Shown here: piece after piece, positions 46,524-57,396 of the stretch
Position numbering within the stretch: position 1 is the first letter of the stretch
Layout: each line of letters starts with the position of its first letter
Assembly (NCBI GenBank): GCA_022579005.1
Contig: MU401479.1
Coordinates: forward strand, 69,297-133,296
Direction of reading: 5' to 3'
Length of the DNA stretch: 64,000 bases
Source: Poronia punctata
Lineage: Eukaryota; Ascomycota; Sordariomycetes; Xylariales; Xylariaceae
Position numbers and translations under genes: made by a program
The notes under the pieces: generated by a model
Databases searched by the model: none
Seen by the model: only the letters and a program-made list of their open reading frames with translations
What the model was told of the DNA's origin: nothing

Positions 46524-48029
46524 ATGTCGAAGAGAACAGCAGAGCAGGGCGGGGACGCCCCTCTCAAGGGAGGTGACCGTCCGGAGCCCATGGATGTGGA
46601 TATGGACGACAAGGGAATGGGAGATTTCGAGGACGAGTTCGAGGACGAGTTCGAGAGCGAAGATGAGATATTCGAAGCCGGTGTAGATGGCAGACCAGAT
46701 GCCGAAAGAGAGGCCGAGGAGCGCGCAGCAGCGGGGGCAATGGACGTTGATAGCAACGGAACCTTTATCGTCGGGCGCAACAAGCTGGAGCAGGGCCAAC
46801 ATCTTGCCCCGGATCTGGGAACATACGAGATGCTACACAACCTTAGCACGCCATGGCCCTGCTTGTCTTTCGACATCATACGCGATCGTCTGGGCGACAA
46901 ACGTGAGAAGGTCTACCCGGCGACCATGTATACCGTTGCGGGCACTCAGGCCGACGGCGGCCATGCCAAGGATAATCAATTGATGGTGATGAAATTCAGC
47001 GGCTTGAGCCGGCAGCAGAAAGACGACGATTCCGATTCCGACGACGAGTCCGACGGCGACGATGAAGATACCGACCCTATCCTCGAACACAAGTCGATCC
47101 CGTTAACTTCCACAACCAACCGCATCCGCGCGCATCAGATCCCCTCGTCGGATCCGTCCAAGCCCGCGACCACGCTGACGGCCACCATGACAGAGTCGGC
47201 GCAAGTGTTCATCCACGATGTCACGCCTCACCTTGCCTCCTTCGACAACCCGGGCACGCTCATAACACCCCAGCAGAACAAGCCCGTATCCACCATCCGA
47301 GCCCACAAGTCGGAGGGTTATGCGCTCGACTGGTCGCCCCTAGTACCCGGCGGCAAGCTGTTGACCGGAGACAACGATGGTCTGATATACGTCACCACGA
47401 GGACAGACGGTGGAGGTTGGGTTACGGACACTAGAGCTTTCCAGGGCCACACCAACAGCGTCGAAGACATCCAGTGGAGCCCGCAAGAAGCCTCGGTATT
47501 CGCCTCCGCATCAAGCGACGGCACCGTGCGCGTGTGGGATGTGAGGAGTAAGAGCAGGAAGCCGGCCATCACGGTACAAGTCAGCTCGACCGACGTCAAC
47601 GTGATCTCGTGGTCGCGACTGACGACCCACCTCCTGGCCACCGGAGCCGACGATGGCGTATGGGGTGTTTGGGATCTCCGTCAATGGAAGGGAGGGGCCG
47701 ACAAGCCCAGCCCGATCGCGAGCTTCGCTTATCACAAGGACCAGATCACCAGCGTCGAGTGGCACCCGACAGACGACAGCATGGTTGCCGTCGCTGCGGG
47801 CGACCACAAGGTCACTCTCTGGGATCTCTCGGTCGAGTTGGACGACGAGGAAAGTAAAGATACGGCCGGCGTCAAGGACATGCCGCCCCAGCTCCTGTTC
47901 GAACATTATTCGGAGCATGCCAAGGAGGTCCACTGGCATCCCCAGATTCCTGGCACCATTGTCGCGACCGGCCAAGAGTTTAGTATCTTCCGACCTATTC
48001 CTGTAGTCTATGGTATCCATGGAAAATAA
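46524..48029 (+). CDS. RRB1: ribosome assembly WD40 protein Rrb1 (GRWD1 orthologue)
   Basis: A single exon of 501 aa. Rrb1 is the dedicated chaperone of ribosomal protein L3 and is needed for nucleolar 60S assembly. The N-terminus is acidic (DFEDEFEDEFESEDEIFEAG). The family's CAF1C-type segment follows: LGTYEMLHNLSTPWPCLSFD, then FDIIRDRLGDKREKVYPATM. An Asp/Glu-rich insertion (around 155-180) precedes WD40 repeats such as EGYALDWSPL, TNSVEDIQWSPQEASVFASA, SSDGTVRVWDVR and DQITSVEWHPTDDSMVAVAA. The C-terminus reads IVATGQEFSIFRPIPVVYGI followed by HGK, a little longer and more divergent than I expect for the family. A late frame change or an unrecognised intron there cannot be excluded. Its 3' end converges with the WDR44-like gene. 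Confidence 0.94.
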   Translation: MSKRTAEQGGDAPLKGGDRPEPMDVDMDDKGMGDFEDEFEDEFESEDEIFEAGVDGRPDAEREAEERAAAGAMDVDSNGTFIVGRNKLEQGQHLAPDLGTYEMLHNLSTPWPCLSFDIIRDRLGDKREKVYPATMYTVAGTQADGGHAKDNQLMVMKFSGLSRQQKDDDSDSDDESDGDDEDTDPILEHKSIPLTSTTNRIRAHQIPSSDPSKPATTLTATMTESAQVFIHDVTPHLASFDNPGTLITPQQNKPVSTIRAHKSEGYALDWSPLVPGGKLLTGDNDGLIYVTTRTDGGGWVTDTRAFQGHTNSVEDIQWSPQEASVFASASSDGTVRVWDVRSKSRKPAITVQVSSTDVNVISWSRLTTHLLATGADDGVWGVWDLRQWKGGADKPSPIASFAYHKDQITSVEWHPTDDSMVAVAAGDHKVTLWDLSVELDDEESKDTAGVKDMPPQLLFEHYSEHAKEVHWHPQIPGTIVATGQEFSIFRPIPVVYGIHGK

Positions 48030-48667
48030 ACAAAACAAACTTCGATGCTAGACCCTGGGGACTAGTCTAGACACTTTCTGGATTCTATATCTAAGGAATA
48101 GGAGTGACACCACCCACCTAAATTTGCCAACCACCCGTCCTAGCACACCTTTCAAACAATAGACGAAACCCGAGTATTTATTAGATACAACCGCATACCA
48201 CTGTAGGAGGAGTTTCGACTATCTATCTAAATGCTCGCCATTTTTCATCGGCGTATGGGAACAACCGAAGACAGATTAGCATCAAATAACCACATTTACC
48301 TTCACCGTCGTTAGGCAACACTCTTCATGGGTATATATGTGAATATAAAACTATTCCCACCAACAAACACCACGGCTACCTATTTGCTCTGCTATGAAGC
48401 TAAAACAAAGAAAAAGAAGGAAAAAAACACCCCACGCCCATACCCACACCCACATCCACATTTATGCCGACGCCTTCGCTATGTTGACCTTTTTTGTGTA
48501 TGTAGATAGATGGATGTTTTTCGGCCCAAAACATTGATGATGCGATGCGATGCGATGCAGTCCAAACCCCAGCTACGCAAGCAATCTATCGACGACAAGT
48601 CACATGAATAAAATAAACAAAAACAAACACGCTTGTACATGTACACATAACGCTACCCTACCCTTTT
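48030..48667. other. convergent intergenic region
   Basis: These 638 bases lie between the 3' ends of RRB1 (+) and the WD40 gene (-). I see 3' flanking sequence and short CAC-type repeats only. Confidence 0.6.
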
Positions 48668-51600
48668 TCACTCGTCAACCATGCGCCCACATCTTCCGCA
48701 AAGCAATCTCTGCTTCCCACCGACTCTCTTGGCACGAAAGTCGTGACTTCCGCACTTGACGCATTCTTTCTCCTCGGCTTCCTCGCTGCCGGTCAGCTCC
48801 GAGCTGAGAGCACTAATCACAGACCCGGCGCGCAGAGTCCGGTCGGGGGGCGATAAGAGGCCGGCGTCGTTCTCTTCCCCTTCTTCTAGAGGATGGGACC
48901 AGAGGCGGTTGACGTTGTAGCTTTTTCGTCGCTCGGATGATAAGCGGTGCTCACGACCTTCTTCTTCCGTTGCATCGCTTGACGAATTCTTCCGTCTGTG
49001 CACTGGCTCACCTGGCTTTAGGAGATGGCCGTCTTTTGACAGTGTCGCGTTCCCGTTTCGGGGTTGGCCCATACTGCGCCACCTATTCAAGTTCCAAAAG
49101 GAGTAGCTTGCGCCGGCCGAGTCAATACGCATGTCGTCGACATCTTCTTCGAACGAACGGAACGAGAAGCCAGGAGTCGGCGGGACAGATGTGTCTGCTC
49201 TAGTATTTTCACTCGTCCTGGTCGATTGTACGCTCACCGTCGGACTGGTGGGCTGTAACGGTGGCGATGTAACCTCGTAAGGCTTTCGTATTTGTGTTTC
49301 GGGTTCGAGATGGGTTCTGCCGGGCGAGATAGGCGCACGAGATGCCTTATGCGGCGACAGGGATCGTTCGCTACGGGCAGGAGTCGTCGGAGTCGTAGAG
49401 ACCGGGACAGAAAGCGGCCGGCCCGCGACGCCTTCGATTTCTTGCCGCCAACTGTCAATCCTGTCTGTGCTGTTCTGTAGTGGCTGGAAAGGCTGAGAAC
49501 TCTGCAGCGAGCCACGACGGGAATGTGGATCTCGGCTTCCCATGCTAGTGCGGGTCATGATGCTTCCTGCCCGTCCGAACATGCCTTCCCGCCTCAGTTT
49601 TCTAGAGAATGTCGATCCCGATTCCCAAGTCTCATGACGGCGCTTAGTATAGGCACAGTCCTGTCTGAATACCTTAATCAGGCCGGAACGATCCGTGGTC
49701 ACGATAATGTTGCCGTCCGAATGGGCCGACCGGGCAATGAAGGCTGGAGATTCCTCAGGCTTGTTAAGGACTCTACCCGAGTATTCCGACTGCGCTTCAC
49801 AGCCCGACAAAGTCAAATTCAGAGTCGACTCCTCCTTGCTCCTCAGTGTAATGGGCGGAGGGTTGCAAAGCGTGAATACCGGATCTAGAGACGCTTGGAG
49901 TAGCTGGCGGGTTTTGGTCGGTGCAAATATGGCCGCCGTGACGATTTCCGAGTGGGCCTCGAAGTACTCGCAAGGCCGCTCTTCTCGTGTTTCGGCATCA
50001 GACGGCTCATTTGCCCATATAAATGTCCTCCCGTCCTCGCTACCACAGATGACAAAGTTTCCGTCGTCGCTGAAGCTCGCCCGGATCTGGTTGCACGCGT
50101 TTGTGTGGCCTCGGAACTTAGCCTTGAGGCCTCGATCGGACAAGCTGTAGACGCGAATGCGGGAATCGTTCGATGTAATCAAAAGGTCGACTTCGCCAGC
50201 CGCCTTGCCCGTTAACTCCATTGCTTGGATGCCTGTGATTTTGCTTCCTTTGGCATTCTTGCCTCGCGAGGACCGCACATGTAACTGGTAGAGGTGTTTG
50301 AGGCCTTCTGTCTCGTAGAACATGCAGAAGCCGTTGAGACATCCGGCAATGGCAGTTTTCCCATCCGGGGAAAAGGCTACAGCTGTTATAATGTCCGACA
50401 GTTGGCTCGAGAATGCGACGGCCTTGTCTGGTATGCTCCACAGCCGCAGACTAGAATCAAGCGAACCGGCTAGAAAGAAACGATCGTCGGTTGGATGGAA
50501 AGCGATCGAAGTGACAAAGTCTTTGTGTTTGAAAGTGCACAAACACTCCTGCCGGCTCATGTGCCACAATCTGACCGTCTTGTCCATGGACGACGAGAGG
50601 AGGAAATTATTCTTGCTCCAGCTTAAAGCCAGTATATCCCCCTCGTGCCCGACAAACTCTCGTGCTGCCTTGGAGTGAAAGACTGGCGCACTGAGACGCT
50701 CCGCCTTCTCGCCGTTTGCCTCTTCTTCCTCGCCATACGCCTTGCGGTCCTCTTCGGTGGATATCACAGCCCAAACCCGTAAGATACGGTCACGACCGCC
50801 CGTGGCCAGGAACCTGCCGTCCTGGCTAAACCCAACTGCCCAGATAGGGCCACCCAACGGCTCGTCGCTCGTTGAAGTCGCCGTCGCCCGGACTTTTTCA
50901 GACGAGCTACTGGCCTGTTTCGTACCCTGTAGTTCTTGCGCGAGGAAGATACGGTTGAACTCTTTCACCCGTTTGTGTTGGGTGCGGACCCGGATGTACC
51001 GAGGCGGCTCTTTATGGAGAGGAATATAGGCGGCCGAAGAAAAAGCAACGGCGTTGGCACCCTCGGTTCGCTGCTCGCCCAGCTCCGACTCGTCGTCCGG
51101 CGCATCGTCATCCTTCTTTTTACCCCCTCTCATACTCAACCGACTGAGGAATGATACACCCTTCCTGCCAGGGATCAATTAGCAACCAATAACCAACCAA
51201 GGGGTTTCCAGTGAGGTGGGAAGGGCGTACTTCTTGTCCTTTGTCGAGTCGGGCTGTGGAATCGAGAGTTTGTTGGGTATTTCGGCATTTAAGTGAGGGG
51301 CGGACTCAGTACCGGGACTCTCTGGCCTGTTGGAGTTGAGGAGTAAGCGCGAGGCAATGGACCGCTCTGTGTTGGTTCTCTTGAAGATATGCTGGCATAG
51401 CAAAACAACGTTAACCAAAGTCTAATTGGAGTTTAAGATGGGAGAAAGGGGGAGAGGGTTGTTGAAGAGGGGGCATAAGACCTCCCAGGGCTCGGATTCG
51501 CATATGCGACGTACGTGAGATAGAGGATCTACAGTGGTTGAGACGTGAGAAGGCGATGCAGGTGCCGGTGCGGATCCAAGCGCCGGTGTGCTTCGTCCAT

Positions 51601-52221
51601 TGGCTCTTTGGTATTTATTAGAAGTGTCATCTCTGCTGTCGGTATCGTCTTTTGCGACAGCGACAGCGGCAGTGACAGGTCCCTTGCTTGGGAATTTCGC
51701 ACGATCCTTCTTGGCCGGGATTGGAGTGGTCGAAATGTTGGTGCCTAGAGTAACTAACGGTCAACCAATACCACCCAATGTCAGCACTCCGCTTTCTCGC
51801 TTGAGCGACTCCTTCCCATTACAGTAATCCTTCTATTCAGAAAAGAAAAATCGGTTCATATACGCTGGGTATATTAATCTTGAAACTAAGGCGTTCTGTA
51901 GGTAAGGGTTCAAATCAAGTACGCACCATGATGGACGTCGTTGGCATCGTTGGACGACGCCGTCCCCGACCGGGATGGACCGTCGCTAGCCCCATCGCCG
52001 GCCTTGGCTACGCTGTCCCTATACCTCACGCTGGGCTCGGTGGCGGCGGAGGCATAGGCAGAGCCCGAAGTCAAGCTTGAATGTGAACCGGAGTGCGGTG
52101 GAATGCTCCCTAGATAGGGCGCGGCCGCTGAAGATGACGGTAATGAGGATGTTGGGGCTGAGACCGGACTAGGTCTGGCGTTGTCGCTAACATTTGTTGT
52201 CAGGGCAGAGATCGACGGCAT
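48668..52221 (-). CDS. WDR44/DGR2-like WD40 protein with C-terminal zinc ribbon
   Basis: Exons 52221-51927, 51744-51515, 51391-51231 and 51164-48668 give 1060 aa. The N-terminal ~230 residues are Ser/Ala/Pro-rich and disordered. Then comes KKGVSFLSRLSMRGGKKKDD, the segment before the WD40 domain in fungal homologues of animal WDR44 and yeast Dgr2/YMR102C. WD repeats span about residues 340-700, with clear blades such as GPIWAVGFSQDGRFLATGGR, GDILALSWSKNNFLLSSSMD and DFVTSIAFHPTDDRFFLAGS. A long Ser/Pro-rich region follows. The extreme C-terminus has CVKCGSHDFRAKR..LLCGRCGRMVDE, a CxxC..CxxC zinc-ribbon knuckle. Family knowledge suggests a membrane-traffic or Rab11-linked scaffold; the fungal role is unclear. 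Upstream exons were joined by phase (1, 0, 2) and composition, and the ATG at 52221 is the most plausible start. Confidence 0.87.
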
Positions 52222-53338
52222 GGTATTCCATTATCTCTATTACATTGTACTAGGTATTGCTGACAAGTAGGAAACTCTATAGATGCCGGATCGTAGGATG
52301 AAGGCGCGCAAAAAATCGGCGCAAAGTGGGTGCGGCGAGGCCAGAGCGTTGGCGCGTTTGCGAGTCGAGTCCTATTTGACTGAATTTGACCTCTTGCTCG
52401 TTAAAGAACCAAGGGATAACAATAATGGCTCAATTCCCGCAAACGATGCATATCCAAAGCAATCAAAACGTCGCCCGTTATTCATGGAGAAATTCGCAAG
52501 GGATAAGGGGAAAAGCGATCGATGTCATGAATGCAACGTCGGCCAGTTCAGGTTAGACTTCATGATGTCTTGCAAGTACAGGAACAGACAGAAACCTGAA
52601 TGCGCATACGTACACCCCACAAGGTTTATGTAGGTAGGTACCTACTCGTTTTGTCACAGATCAGGTCGGTAACCTATAATAATGCGCCTACCAGTAGCTC
52701 GGAAATGTCTAACGCCCCCCGTTTTACCACTAAAATGTTCCTATCAGAGTAGATAGACCCACTCCAGGATATGGTCACTTCTGGAGGGGCTGTACACAAC
52801 GTACAGGTACCTACATCAGACGCAGTCATCCCAATTCGTCATGAGATAAGCTATAGCATAAGTGTCACAAGATGCCATTTTCGCCGTCGAGAACTGGGGT
52901 GAAACTCCATATATATAAATAGTACCGTGCGCCTGTACGTATTAGATCGGAAACACTGCAAAACATACGTGTACTTGAAAAGCCGGGCAAAGCATAAGAG
53001 ACCAGGAGCAAATAGTACATGTATGACGTACATTGAAGATCTTTGTACACGGAGATGTAGAAAAATATTGCGGGCTTGCAATGTCCGAACTGGTTCTACA
53101 CGCACATGTAGGAGGAAACCGCTGGTCCAAGGAAGAAGCGTTGCTTATGAGAAGACTGTATTGCGCACCAAAAAAGCACCAAGCTATGATTAGGTACCTA
53201 CTCGTAGCTCATCCGATATTATAGTTTCTAGCGACGCTTCTATATATAAAGATATAATTATCAAACAAAGCAACGCTTCTCCGTAGACCCCCTTTTCCAG
53301 TATAATAAGTATTCAATAAAGGTAGAAACGCAACAACA
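52222..53338. other. intergenic region: WD40 gene promoter and DOM34 3' flank
   Basis: I see no supportable gene in these 1.1 kb. A short frame at 52283-52633 was considered and rejected. One exact minus-strand copy of the TACGAGTAGGTA 12-mer lies at 53195-53206. Confidence 0.6.
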
Positions 53339-54620
53339 TCAAATTATCATTTCTTGGCCTTCGGCTTCTTCGCCATCGCCTGCATCGTCCTCGTCGTCGT
53401 CCTCGGCTAGATCATGGAGGGGATACGTCAGGACCGCGGCTATGCCTCCTAGCACGTCCAGGCGCTGCCCGCTCTCGTGATCGCTGCTTAGGATCCGTGC
53501 ATCTCCGCCGTCCTCTTTGACCTTGTCGACCATGGAAACGTAGCGTCTCCTCGTTGCGATGTCTTGGCTTCGGAATAACGAGTTATTGACCAGCAACACA
53601 CCACCACCCCTACCGACAGCGCCCTCTTTTACCGCCTTTTCCACCGGTACTGTGCCATACCACGCCCGCCCATCGTCCTTTCGGATTCTGTCGATCAAGT
53701 CATCCATAATCTTGGTCTCTCGGGCGAATTTCATGTCCTTCATCGTAGACGTGACCTCGGAACTCTTGAGGACCTCGTTGAGACTGTGGAGATGGCCTGT
53801 ACTCGAATGGACGACCGTGGCTTGCTTGGCAATTGCCATCATGTCCTTGTTGGTTGTCCGTGCCCCTTGGTCGGCGATGTGCTTCTTGAAATCCGCGGCA
53901 ACAAAACCAGGACTAGCTAGAAGTAGTGGGCGGGGATCGGAGAAGTCTATGCTTTGTGTCAAGGCAGACAAGACCTTATCGAAGAAACGCTTCAGGCCCG
54001 AATCTTGATCCGAGCGGCTCGACCGCTTCTTTGGTATCGTGCTCTCAACACGCTGCTTGAGGACTGTCCGGTATTCGGTGATGAGACATATGTTGGCCAA
54101 GCCCTCTTGCATCACGACAGCAGCCACAGCGCCGTCCCTGTCCTGCTTCAGAGCATCCGCCAGCGTCTCCTGAGCGACTGAATCCCAGCCATACTTCTTC
54201 CAAAGTGTGAAGGGTCGGTTGAGTTCAAGGTCGAGTGTGTGATATTGTCCGAGGTTGACGAATGCATTCTCAACGATGACGGTACCCGAGACGTGTAGTT
54301 GAGACGCTGCGGGATCGAAGAATGTGGAAGTAACTCGGATAGTCAAGTCGGTATGGACACGTTCGGAAGAGGTGCTGCCCGTCTTCGACTCGGTTGTGAC
54401 CTTGCGGATAGCGTGGGCTTTAATCACGTCTTCGTTTCCGATCAAGTTGTTGGCGTGCCACTATGGGAAGTACTCTTATTAGGAACGGTTCATGAATGGC
54501 GTGGATATGCTAGTCGTAGGTACTACTAACCATGTCTTCGGGCTCGACAGGTATCAACGTTACACTTCCTTCGCCGATTTCTTCGAGGCGCTGCGACTTT
54601 TTGGAGCCGACGAGCTGCAT
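53339..54620 (-). CDS. DOM34: Dom34/Pelota mRNA surveillance and ribosome rescue factor
   Basis: Exons 54620-54531 and 54460-53339 give 403 aa. Dom34/Pelota, with Hbs1, splits stalled ribosomes in no-go and non-stop decay. The start MQLVGSKKSQRLEEIGEGSV, then TLIPVEPEDM joined in phase 0 to WHANNLIGNEDVIKAHAIRK, is the Pelota N-terminal Sm-like domain. The central region has DGAVAAVVMQEGLANICLIT. As expected for Pelota and unlike eRF1, there is no GGQ motif. LLLASPGFVAADFKKHI and then GRAWYGTVPVEKAVKEGAV with LLVNNSLFRSQD match the middle and C-terminal eRF1-like domains. The tail is strongly acidic (DLAEDDDEDDAGDGEEAEG). No neighbour is functionally linked. Confidence 0.96.
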
Positions 54621-55810
54621 GATGACTGTATAATATTTGCTATATATTGTCGTTGCTAAGTGGGTGTGTATTTGACCGACGGATTGTTCTCTCGATATCG
54701 CTGCTTGCAAATGCTGATGGATTGATTCTAGCGGCGTGGATAATTAAATGCGGATGTTGCTGTTGTAAAAGATGGAATGGAATCGGGCATAGTGGCTACT
54801 TGTGGTTGACCTTTGGGCCTTACACATATAGCATTGCGGCATTTCTTCTACAGTTGGCAAAAGGCAACTTTATTCTCTTGAGTTTACAGATTCTTCGATT
54901 AGAATAAATCACAAATGCATATCGCATACCTGGCAATCCCGATAATCGTTCTTTGACTTTTTTTACACAACAAAGTTTCCATCGCCTGCATGGAGGGGTC
55001 GAGGTACGAGAAATGATAGAGCCCCGGCGCCCCGCATTGGATAGGCGTACCCCGCGTGGTACTTTCCGCGCTAAAAGAGGTTTCTGTACATCACGTCAGC
55101 AATTCCTGGGTCGGGGGATGGTTCTATGGGAACTAAAGCTATGACGTACAGTAGTCTATGCTGATTCCAGGCACTGAAAGTCTAGTGCGAAGGGATCTAC
55201 TTCAAAACGTTATTAGGTGATGTGCCTGCTTTTAATCTCTGGTGATTTGTGCTCGCTCGATGTTTAACATGGCGCATCTCACTATTTTGTTGGTGGTTGG
55301 TGTTCGAAGCATGTCTTGTTCATGATCCACATATAAGGCGTCATCAAAATTCGCTCTAGCAATACATGGTAGGTACTTTACACTTGGTTACGCGTACCTT
55401 CTAAGTGGCCGTGGCCGAAGCCTATCGCCGATGGCTGAATAATGTACTTGATTTGAAATGGCCTTCTACACCTATGTTACGCGCAAACTATAGGAGAAAA
55501 CTTGTCACCCTCCTAAGTTCGGACTTGAAATAGACTAATAGCTCATGTAGTTCCTCCTGTGGAACCATAGCTACATAGAAGTAGATAAGTAGCTGTTTGC
55601 CTTGGTGTTCGGAAGCAATCGTTCAAGTTAGAGTCCTCACCCTTCTTTTTCATCTACCATCTACCTGTAACCTACTCCAATTATTCCTCGTCAAGACTCT
55701 TCATACTTTGCCTAGCCTAGTGACTCTTTTGTATTGGGCATCGTGAGCGATTCAAAGTGAGGCAACCATTAATTTCTCGTTGCCGACTTGACTAACCCCT
55801 CACATCTAGC
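54621..55810. other. divergent intergenic region between DOM34 and the aldo-keto reductase
   Basis: These 1.2 kb should contain both promoters. The DNA before the AKR start is pyrimidine-rich. I see no gene. Confidence 0.6.
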
Positions 55811-56833
55811 ATGGCATCCACTTACAACATCAACTCAACTTTCAAGTTGAACAGTGGATATGAACTTCCGCTCCTGGGCTTTGGAGTACGTCCCCTCCCC
55901 TCCCGTAGACAACTCCTATTTTCTTCCATACTGACTACAATAACCTCTACTCTAGGTGTATCAAACGTAGGTTTACTACCCACCGTGATTTCCAAGGTAC
56001 CTAGTCACCAATTTGCACTCTAACCTTGACGTAGGCCGCCAGAAGAAACCGAAAAGGTCAGTCTCGAGGCATTGAAGGTCGGCTACCGTCACATCGACTC
56101 GGCTGTAGCATACCGCAACGAAGCCTCATGTGGTGATGCTATACGGTCCAGCGGCCTGTCTCGCTCAGACATCTTTTTCACCACCAAGATCCCAACCAAA
56201 GCTATCAGAGAGGGCTATGAAGCCACCAGAGCACAGGTCGCCAAGAGTCTGGAGACGGCCAAGGTGGACTACTTTGATCTGATCCTACTCCACGCGCCTT
56301 ATGGTGGATCTACCGCTCGAAAGGGTGCTTGGAAGGCCCTTGTCGAGGCTGTCGAGGAAGGAAAGGTCCGTTCCATCGGTATCAGCAACTACGGCGTTCA
56401 TCACTTGGACGAGCTCGAAAAACACATTGCCGAGCTGGAAGAAGAGCGAGGCGGCAAGGGAAAGGGTGGTGTCATCTCTGTCGGCCAATACGAGATTCAT
56501 CCCTGGTGCGTTCGCAATGACATCGTCGAGTGGTGTGCAAAGCGCAACATCGCCTGTGAAGCCTACTCTCCTGTCGTACAGGGCAAGAGATGGGGCGAGA
56601 AGAATCTGGCCAGCTTGGCCAAGAAACATGGCAAGACAGAGGCTCAGATTCTCATCCGATGGAGTCTGCAGAAGGGCCTCATTCCCCTGCCCAAGAGTGT
56701 CACCCCCTCTCGTATCAAGGAGAATGCAGAGATATACGATTTCGAGCTCTCCAAGGAAGACATGGCTGAATTAGAGACGGACGAATATGCGCCAGTTTGT
56801 TGGGATCCGGTCAAGAGCAGCATTGATGACTAG
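55811..56833 (+). CDS. aldo-keto reductase
   Basis: Exons 55811-55885, 55956-55966 (11 nt) and 56035-56833 give 294 aa, typical for the superfamily. AKRs reduce aldehydes and ketones with NADPH in a TIM-barrel fold. The catalytic tetrad is visible: Asp50 and Tyr55 in HIDSAVAYRNE, Lys80 in FFTTKIP and His115 in LILLHAPYGG. The GISNYGVHHLDEL and PLPKSVTPSRIKEN segments bind cofactor. The 11-nt micro-exon supplies VYQT, so that LLGFG|VYQT|PPEETEK matches the usual AKR start. Without it, the first strand-loop motif would be broken. The protein is convergent with the UstYa-like gene 563 bases away. It may serve general detoxification or a small metabolite cluster. The substrate is unknown. Confidence 0.94.
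55956..55966 (+). other. 11-nt micro-exon of the aldo-keto reductase gene
   Basis: GTGTATCAAAC lies between a CTCTAG acceptor and a GTAGGT donor. It encodes Val-Tyr-Gln and two bases of a Thr codon, in phase with both neighbours. Confidence 0.85.
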
Positions 56834-57396
56834 AAATCTTATATTCCTTTATCGGGGTATTAGATATTAGCAACGTACTTATACAGACAAACAAGTACGA
56901 TATACTACGTATATATCATTGACTGGTGTCAACGATGAGCCATGGACATGACCGTCACGTTTGTGCCCCTTAAGAAATGCCACAGGATGGTGAAAATACC
57001 GCCTTACCACGTTTCGCACGAATAGAAGCGCCCATGCCACAGACTCGGCGGTGGCTAGAAGACACCGAGTGCTATGAAAAGGGGTTAGTTGTCCAGCCAG
57101 CTTGGAGATTCTTTCCGGTGATCCAGCGTTACTCTGTGATGAAGGAGATAGAAATCACCATCAATAATAAATACCAAAAATCGCGATTCATGTAACCTTT
57201 AGATGGACGGGAAGCACTGTCGAATTCTTCCAAACTCGATATGTAGTTGAACGGATATATACATGATCTTATACTTGGGGGACTAGGTTAGATCAAAATA
57301 GTAAATATATAGTTTTTTCCAAAAAATAAAAACCAAACCAAACCAAACCCAACCAACACCATCCCTTATCTTCCCTTCCCTTCCCTTGCATTCTCT
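56834..57396. other. convergent intergenic region
   Basis: These 563 bases separate the 3' ends of the AKR (+) and UstYa-like (-) genes. A 72-aa frame at 56977 was considered and not accepted. Pyrimidine- and A-rich stretches fit 3' untranslated sequence. Confidence 0.6.

Noticed and set aside
52283..52633. 116-aa frame divergent from the WD40 gene
   Set aside because: Has an ATG and some Cys/His residues but no recognisable domain. It lies in the expected promoter of the WD40 gene.
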